Origin: Norana najaformis
Lineage: Eukaryota; Annelida; Clitellata; Crassiclitellata; Hormogastridae
DNA: 64,000 nt
Reading direction: 5' to 3'
Assembly (NCBI GenBank): GCA_964023275.1
Contig: OZ029919.1
Location: 2,387,001-2,451,000 of the forward strand
A model generated the notes under the pieces. It saw only the letters and a list, made by a program, of their open reading frames with translations. It was not told the DNA's origin and made no database searches. Position 1 is the stretch's first letter, and each line of letters starts with the position of its first letter. Positions 57,875-64,000 of the stretch are shown here, in pieces. The position numbers were made by a program, and so were the translations under genes.

Positions 57875-58065
57875 GGGCACGGTAGCATATTGAATTGAGC
57901 GCTTTGATTGTAATGTGGAGAGTATGGGTTCGAGCCTCCTCTCCGAGACGTTACTGTGTAGGGGGACTTTGAGCAAATCCTTAACTCACAATTGCTTGGT
58001 GCCATCGATTGATGCTGAGTCACTAGATAGTGGCTCTTAACAGATGCAGAAATAATAGTAATGTA
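57875..58065 (+). mobile_element. S2 tRNA-derived SINE, full length
   Basis: GGGGCACGGTAGCATATTG (A-box region), GGGTTCGAGCCTCC (B-box), body TTACTGTGTAGGGGGACTTT and CAATTGCTTGGTGCCATCG, end CACTAGATAGTGGCTC. It is the reference copy for S2. Confidence 0.8.
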
Positions 58066-58619
58066 ATCGGAGATTTATGTAGAACAGCTTCAGGGCTGCT
58101 CCTTGAGCTGAGAGAGAAGGGCAGATTGGTAATCTGGTGATACTTTGACAAGGCGGTTGTTGGTTAGATGCCAGTGTTGGATTGGTGGATTGATTGTGTG
58201 ATGCTCTGTTGGTCACTGTGGGTGTAATTGGTCGACTAGAAATGCAGTGTGTTGTCTTATGTCTTACTGTTAGTGTTTGTCTGTTTCCCTTGAAATGGAT
58301 TGGATTATTGCGGATGAGTTTTAGACCGTCTGTGCCTCTAGCGCCTCCTTTTATATCGTTCACTTTACCTGTCACTCATTCTCTGATGCATTATCATTCC
58401 CTCTGTTTAGCTGTAGTTCCTGCTTTGACGGTCAGTCTCATTCCTTCCCTAGGATGGATGCAAGAAATGTTAAGGAATGCTGCTCACTGTAACTCAGCAG
58501 ACTGAATAAAAGGCAGCAAGGGACCTGGGAGACCAGTGAACGTATTCATGGAACCTTCGCCAGACATCAGGAACAGGCCAATGCATCCACAAAGGCCTAG
58601 GGTGGCACGGTCGATTGAA

Positions 58620-59360
58620 GCCTAGTGCATTGTTATAGCTAAAAGAGTTATAAGTTTGGATTAGAACGGATTGGTTTGTGAGACTCGACGGGGCAGCAGA
58701 TTTCATTGCTCTTAGATTTTCGTCGGATTGAATCAGTGACCCTGCGATGGCAATCGGTCTGATGCTAACTGATGCATGCCTAAGTGGGTCATGTTTGGAT
58801 TGGCAGCTGAAATGGGTCACGCTTTGATTGGCAGCTGAAGGCGGTCGTGTTTTGTTTGGCTGTTGAACTGCGTCACGTTTTAATTGTCTGGTTTGATTGG
58901 CAGCTGAAGGCGGTCGTGTTTTGATTGGCTGTTGAACTGCGTCACGTTTTAATTGTCTGGTTTGATTGGTTGATGAAGTGGGTCTTGTTTTGATCTGCGA
59001 TGTAGGCCATGCGTCGGTCAGTTGGCGGATGTATCCGCAATTGCTTGCCCATTATTGTAATTGTAATCTGAAATTTACAAAGCGCCACTTCAAGAATCAA
59101 CTCATCAGGGGCGCTCCCTACACAAGCCAGTGAGATATTGGGAAACGTTTTTAATGGGATCTACCATTTGGAGGAAAGGTCTCTCCTAGATATGGACAGA
59201 GTCTTCTAACCATTTTGTTGTGTTTTTCCTCTTCCAGAGGTTGTGCAACCTATTTTGAAGTTATGTCAAGGCAGAATTCTGGAACAGAGCCTGGCTTAAA
59301 TGTGTTTAGAGTTTATAACAGCGTTTAATAACCATCGTGAATCTCAACATAAAAATTGAA
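58620..59360. repeat. Degenerate ~33-bp tandem block and L-A tail
   Basis: 58790-58985: GATTGGCAGCTGAAGGCGGT and GTTGAACTGCGTCACGTTTT units alternate, with a ~67-bp higher-order unit. 59055-59130: GTAATTGTAATCTGAAATTT and AGCGCCACTTCAAG, an L-A tail on the minus strand. Confidence 0.65.
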
Positions 59361-59680
59361 AATTATCCCTTGGCAATTCTTGCAACAGTCAGATGACTAA
59401 GTGACGATGAAGGTGGTTTCATAATATCAGGAAATGTTGCGCTCAGTTTTGGCCAAACTGTTGGATGCATAAACCAGAGTTGGCTGTTACTTGTCAGAAT
59501 TCTCTTGACTGTTTTTAAATGAACAAGCTCTTCTGAATCTAGAAGAGGTCCTTTTCGCTTGAGAAGAGGCTTCCAACTACGTGACCTCAGAAATACATCT
59601 GGCAGTGGAGGAACAGGTGGGCCCGTAGATGGATAGATAGGCCGTAGTAGCCTTATCCATGGCGAAATGAAGCAATGCAA
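59360..59680 (-). CDS. Open frame of unknown origin
   Basis: 105 residues on the minus strand, including FLRSRSWKPLLKRKGPLLDS and HLKTVKRILTSNSQLWFMHP. Composition looks protein-like rather than repeat-like. No family, acceptor or partner exon was recognised; it could be a decayed transposon piece. Confidence 0.25.
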
Positions 59681-60239
59681 ATTCCCTCAGTTTTCCCAAC
59701 GGTTGATTCGCAGTGAACGCCTCTCCAGTTCCCATTTAGCATTGGAGTTACTCGTTCCGGATTTCCAGCAAGGGAAGGGGTGTTAGGAGTGAGGGGATTG
59801 AATTGATGTCCAATGGCTTTGCAGTGGTTTTGCAGGGATTACGGTTCTATTCAATCGATCTGTCCGTTTTCTGAATCCTACTAAGTCCGTAGTGTCCAAG
59901 AGGCATGGCTAGGCCATCATAACAGCTCTGTTAGTGCGGGTATGTACGTATGTATGTATATACAAAAAATAGAAATGATGGAATATGACAGTCCTTGGGT
60001 ATACAGACAGCTCTGTTTCGTAAGGTCATTCAGTGAAGACTTTGATGGTTTGGTCATGTTGAAAGATCGCCAAGCGACCAAATGCCGCACACGGCATTAC
60101 ATTATTATTTCTGCATTTATTGAAAAGTAAGTAAGCAAGTATATTCTTTATTAACCAGTAGCTAATCGCACATCGGTTTACAAGTATTTAAGAACACAAG
60201 GAAAACTTAATATGCATACAACATTTATGCATTACGATC

Positions 60240-60645
60240 AAATAGCTGAGTATCAATCGATGGCACTGAGCAATTGTGAGTAAGGGCTTGTTCAAGGTTC
60301 CTACACAGAAACCGTCTAAGGGGAGGCTCGAACCGGTCTATCCGCGTTACAAGGCTCTGACCAACTGACTACCGTGCCCCATTTAATATGCTACTGTGCC
60401 CCATTTAATCTGCTACCGTGCCCTATTTAATCTGCTACCGTGCCCCATTTAATCTGCTACTGTGCCCCATTTAATCTGCTACCGTGACCCATTTATCGTG
60501 CCCCATTTAATCTGCTACCGTGCCCTATTTAATCTGCTACCGTGCCCCATTTAATCTGCTACCGTGCCCCATTTAATCCGCTACCGTGCCCCATTTAATC
60601 TGCTATTGTGCCCCATTTAATCTGCTACCGTGACCCATTTAAGTG
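60240..60645 (-). repeat. S2 SINE with a 22-bp minisatellite grown from its head
   Basis: 60245-60382 is S2 on the minus strand, ending in CTACCGTGCCCC, the complement of the SINE head. About 12 units of TGCTACCGTGCCCCATTTAATC follow to 60645, each carrying that terminus. Confidence 0.85.
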
Positions 60646-60835
60646 CAAGATATAAAGCAGAAAAAGAGCACGTGGACTGCGCATGGATAGACAATATAAA
60701 CGAGGGCATAACAAAACTTGGGCTAAACATGAGAACAACACAGAATTTGACAAATGGCCGAAAAGAATTGAGATCATTTATTTGCAGCCATCACCGCCAA
60801 ACGGCTTACGTCAGGAGCTGATGATTATGATGATG
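60645..60835 (+). mobile_element. LINE C-terminal fragment
   Basis: Translates WIDNINEGITKLGLNMRTTQ, then GRKELRSFICSHHRQTAYVR and a stop, the end typical of RTE/Jockey-type reverse transcriptases. It is followed by a (GAT)n/(GAA)n tail. It uses the same protein region as the insert at 8661, from a different family. Confidence 0.75.
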
Positions 60836-60849
60836 ATGCAGAAGAAGAT

Positions 60850-61475
60850 GTTATGATGTATGTGTTTGTATGTATGTACATATGTATGCATGCATACATG
60901 TATGCGTGTAGGTGTTGTGTCTGTGTATGCATGCATTTATGTGTGTGGGAACGTAAGTACTGCATTATTTAAGGAATGCATGGCAATCATGCTTTGCTTG
61001 TACAAAATGCATGGTATGCATGATTAATGTGTATGTTTGGATGGATGTGTGTATTTATGTATGTATGTATGTATGTATTTACCTATGTATTTTTATGTAT
61101 ACGTGCATTTTTAGATGTATGTATGTATGTAACTATGTATGTATGTATGTATGTATTTACCTATGTATTTTTATGTATATGTGCATTTTTAGATGTATGT
61201 ATGTATGTAACTATGTATGTATGTATGTATGTTTGTATGTATGATGTATTTACCTATGTATTTTTATGTATACGTGCATTTTTAGATGTATGTATGTATG
61301 TATGTATGTATGTTTGTATGTATGATGTATTTACCTATGTATTTTTATGTATATATGCATTTTTAGATGTATGTATGTAACTATGTATGTATGTATGTAT
61401 GTATGTATGTATTTACCTATGTATTTCTTTATGTATATATGCATTTTAGATGTATGTATGTATGCAATTATCGTG
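60850..61475. repeat. (TATG)n array with ~120-bp higher-order unit
   Basis: TGTATGTATGTATGTATTTA, CCTATGTATTTTTATGTATA and GTGCATTTTTAGATGTATG recur about five times between 61060 and 61455. Confidence 0.85.
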
Positions 61476-61549
61476 ACAGTTGTTTAGTGTCTTCTAAGAA
61501 ACTTTCGAAGGCACTTCTCACAAAAGAGTTCACTTAGAAGTTCATTTAT

Positions 61550-61985
61550 AAGTGAACAATGCTCCTCAAACAGCTGGAAAAAGTCTCTGCTGGCAGTCTC
61601 CTGCACACACGCAGAACCAGAACAACGGACTCTTATTAAAACAGTTGATTGGCACCAAGTTCAGAATTGCTGTTCCTCACGTATTGCTCACATATCGAGC
61701 TGACGACGAACAGACCGGGAATCGAACCCAGACTTAAGCCTGAAACACGGCTTAAGCCTGATCCAGACTTCCGATAACATATTTTGTCTCTCGGATCAGC
61801 TAATTTTAGCCGGAACGTAATAGTTCCTTCGATGTGGGTGGTCAGAAGTGGCGCGGAAGCTAGAAAGGCACGTCCCTCTGTCGGAAATAATGCCCAGTTG
61901 ATTACCATCTGCGCCTGAACATTGACCGCTTCGTGTCGCGGGTCTTTTTATCCCGCCGCTAAGCTCCCGTCCCTTAGTCCGGCTT
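61550..61985. other. Unassigned segment with a B-box-like motif and short palindromes
   Basis: Minus strand GGGTTCGATTCCCGG (61714-61728) is a perfect B-box form, but no A-box was found upstream. AAGCCTG and CAGGCTT pairs (61736-61760) and GGCTTAAGCC palindromes lie nearby. There is no open frame of note. Confidence 0.35.
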
Positions 61986-62182
61986 AAGTCCAGATGTAGA
62001 CAGTTGGATGTATTATAGAACGCGATGCCTTGCTAGAATGCCTAAAAATAAGTGGACTGGTTATTCTGGTTATTTTTGCCTTTTGCGGAAAAAAGATGTA
62101 TGCGTTCATACCTAGAATAAATATGTCTGTACATTAAAACATGTTGCTCATTTATAACCTGTCTATACGGACATTTAGGCCG

Positions 62183-62370
62183 GCCTCTCTCTCTCTTTCT
62201 CTCTCTGTCTCTCTCTGTCTGTCTGTCTGTCTCTGTCTGTCTGTCTCTGTCTGTCTGTCTCTATCTCTTTCTCTGTCTCTCTCACACACGCACGCCCGCA
62301 CACGCACACACGCGCACACACGTATATATATGCACACATACACATACACACACATATATATATATATATG
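62183..62370. repeat. (CTGT)n, (CACA)n and (AT)n microsatellites
   Basis: CTCTCTGTCTGTCTGTCTG, then CACACGCACGCCCGCACACG, then ATATATATATAT. A (CCAG)n run lies at 62680-62713. From 62714 to 63240 no gene was recognised. Confidence 0.85.
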
Positions 62371-63244
62371 CACTGAAAGTCCTAATAGTGCTGCTTTTGT
62401 GGACAGCAATTGTGATAGAAGTTAGTGATTAATTAATTCATAACGATAATAATGCTGTAGTATAGAAACTTTAGAAATGCAGAAAGGACTGATCCCTTTG
62501 TGCATGGCTTAGATCTGATATCGTCTGTTGGTATGGTCAAGTATTGGGCTTATTCAAAGCGCCTCGGCGTTTTATCATCCTGCCTCGTATGCCTGTTGTT
62601 TTCCTTTTTAAAAGCTGTTCTTCTCTGCAGATGTTTTGCACCCGATTGGCTTCAATAGGCAACCTGGTTGCCACGCTCTAAGCCAGCCAGCCAGCCAGCC
62701 AGCCACCCAGCCAGCTAGCTTATGGCCTGCGGGCTTGTTTGCCTAGCTGCCAATCAGTTGGCAAGAGCCAGACGAGAGAGTAAAGGTGGTAAGGCGCAGT
62801 CAGTAAATTTCCCCTTGAATTTCCGTTCGTCGCTGGTGTCGCCTCGCAATTCAAATTTCGATGTTGATAAACGGAATATGTTCCCGAATTTCGATGTGAG
62901 TAACCGGTTTCGACGAGAAACCCCGTTTTCCTCGACATATCTGACCGGTTTTCCCGCATATCTCTGATCCGTTAGACATCTTTGCACGTATTAACAGTTA
63001 AAGGATAGTTGCTAGAAGTTTCCTGGTAACGAAATGTTAAAAAATTTAATTCTCAAGGCCAGGTCACTCAGAATGGCTCATTTTTCTTTGCTGAGAGAAA
63101 CGGACAGGAGTTTGGTGTAAGCATTATTTATGGGGATTATGCGTTGTTACCCTAAAACGGGCTGAATTCCCAACTTGCAGGTATTGGGGTGTGGATGTGT
63201 TATATTAAACAGTGCCGTGTACCTGAGATACGGGCGCTACAGAA

Positions 63245-63522
63245 GTTCGTAGATGTGTGAGGTTCGGCGATTGTTCCTTCGTTGTCGGCGGACCCACTGC
63301 GTGGAACAGTCTTCCTGACCATGTGACGAATGCCCCATCCCTGGACACATTCAAGTCACGACTCAAGACATATCTTTTTAAAGATATCTTTTGACTGTCG
63401 TTGATTTTTGAACTCATGTCCAGCACCCTTTTCTTCTGCCTCGGCTGTGCTACGGGGCTATATAAATTGCCATTATTATTTTTTTATTGTTATTATTGTT
63501 ATTATTATTATTATTATCATTA

Positions 63523-63553
<31 letters not shown>

Positions 63554-63560
63554 ATTAATT
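63245..63560 (+). mobile_element. LINE 3' end with C-terminal remnant and (TTA)n tail
   Basis: Translates FGDCSFVVGGPTAWNSLPDH, then APSLDTFKSRLKTYLFKDIF and a stop. The tail GGGGCTATATAAATTGCC is followed by (TTA)n at 63480-63555. From 63561 to 64000 there is only low-complexity GTGTGTG near 63840-63930. Confidence 0.8.
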
Positions 63561-64000
63561 ATGTTGAGATGGGTCACGGAAAGCGCTTAGCAACAGTAGA
63601 CACTTTCATTCAAAGTGTTCAGATTTTTTCCTGGAACCGCTGGCAGCTTATCCAAGGAACACGAACGTTCATGATTTAATATCTTCAGTACATTGGGGTC
63701 AGAATCCCGATATCTACCCATAACATTCAGATTCTGATTTACTGATTCGGTGCACGTACTGAGAGCTTTACGTAAATAAATAAATAAAACTATATTATTT
63801 ATAAGATTATAAAAAGTGGGAGCTGAATGTGTGAGTGTGCTGTCCGTGTTATGTCTCTGTGTGTGTGAACGTTTGTGTGCGTATGTCTCACTGTGAACGT
63901 TTGTGTGTGTGTGTGCGCGTGTGCGTGCGATTATATGGGGATTGAGGGGGAGTAGGGTAGTCTAGTACCTGTGATTGTGATGTTATCGGCCTATTGCTTG

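Larger units (their letters stand above)
56484..58600. repeat. 254-bp inverted repeat with 1.6-kb spacer
   Basis: The left arm 56484-56737 and the right arm 58347-58600 are near-exact reverse complements of equal length (for example GTCTCCCAGGTCCCTTGCTG against CAGCAAGGGACCTGGGAGAC). The spacer holds a (GA)n run at 56888-56970, a 15-bp perfect hairpin at 57185-57219 and an S2 SINE at 57875-58060. It may be a fold-back element, an inverted duplication or two insertions of one element. Confidence 0.8.

Overview
This is a window of animal (bilaterian invertebrate) nuclear DNA. The evidence is multi-exon genes with GT-AG introns, dense microsatellites, tRNA-derived SINEs and 5'-truncated LINE tails. 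Protein similarity is to genes shared by vertebrates and marine invertebrates; the exact phylum cannot be fixed from the sequence. Four genes could be assembled by hand, and the phase of every splice junction checks.

Layout: (1) 200-2890 (+), the last four coding exons of an RBM26/RBM27-type RNA-binding protein, ending in an acidic tail and a terminal WRR. (2) 4226-6691 (+), a two-exon gene for a 774-residue protein of the DUF7869-like, transposase-related type with two C-terminal AT-hooks. (3) 8543-20562 (+), a complete AADAT (kynurenine/2-aminoadipate aminotransferase, KAT II) gene with 14 coding exons and one extra, duplicated exon. (4) 35538-22360 (-), a complete five-exon THSD1-like transmembrane receptor (signal peptide, THSD1 ectodomain, TSP1, CUB, transmembrane segment, cytoplasmic tail). 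AADAT and the THSD1-like gene converge tail to tail. From about 35.5 kb to the end the window is mostly repeats, LINE ends, SINEs and simple-sequence arrays. It holds a few candidate single exons and a promoter-like stretch near 40.3-40.7 kb, none of which I can assign.

Most notable points: AADAT has two versions of exon 9 (14140-14236 and 15805-15901), both 97 nt and both phase 2 to 0. Only one can be used per transcript without a frameshift, so this is a strong candidate for mutually exclusive splicing, and it changes residues at the active site. Several minisatellites sit directly on splice sites: an 18-bp array runs into the exon 5 acceptor, a 32-bp array repeats the exon 11 donor about 18 times, and a 21-bp array ends at the exon 13 acceptor. 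A 27-bp array lies about 90 bp from the THSD1-like exon 2 acceptor. AADAT also has a GC-AG intron and retrotransposon tails next to acceptors. The THSD1-like gene has only phase-1 introns and carries a CUB domain that I do not know from vertebrate THSD1.

Repeat families named here: S1, S2, S3 (tRNA-derived SINEs), L-A and L-B (LINE 3' ends) and R1 (about 300-500 bp with a conserved hairpin).
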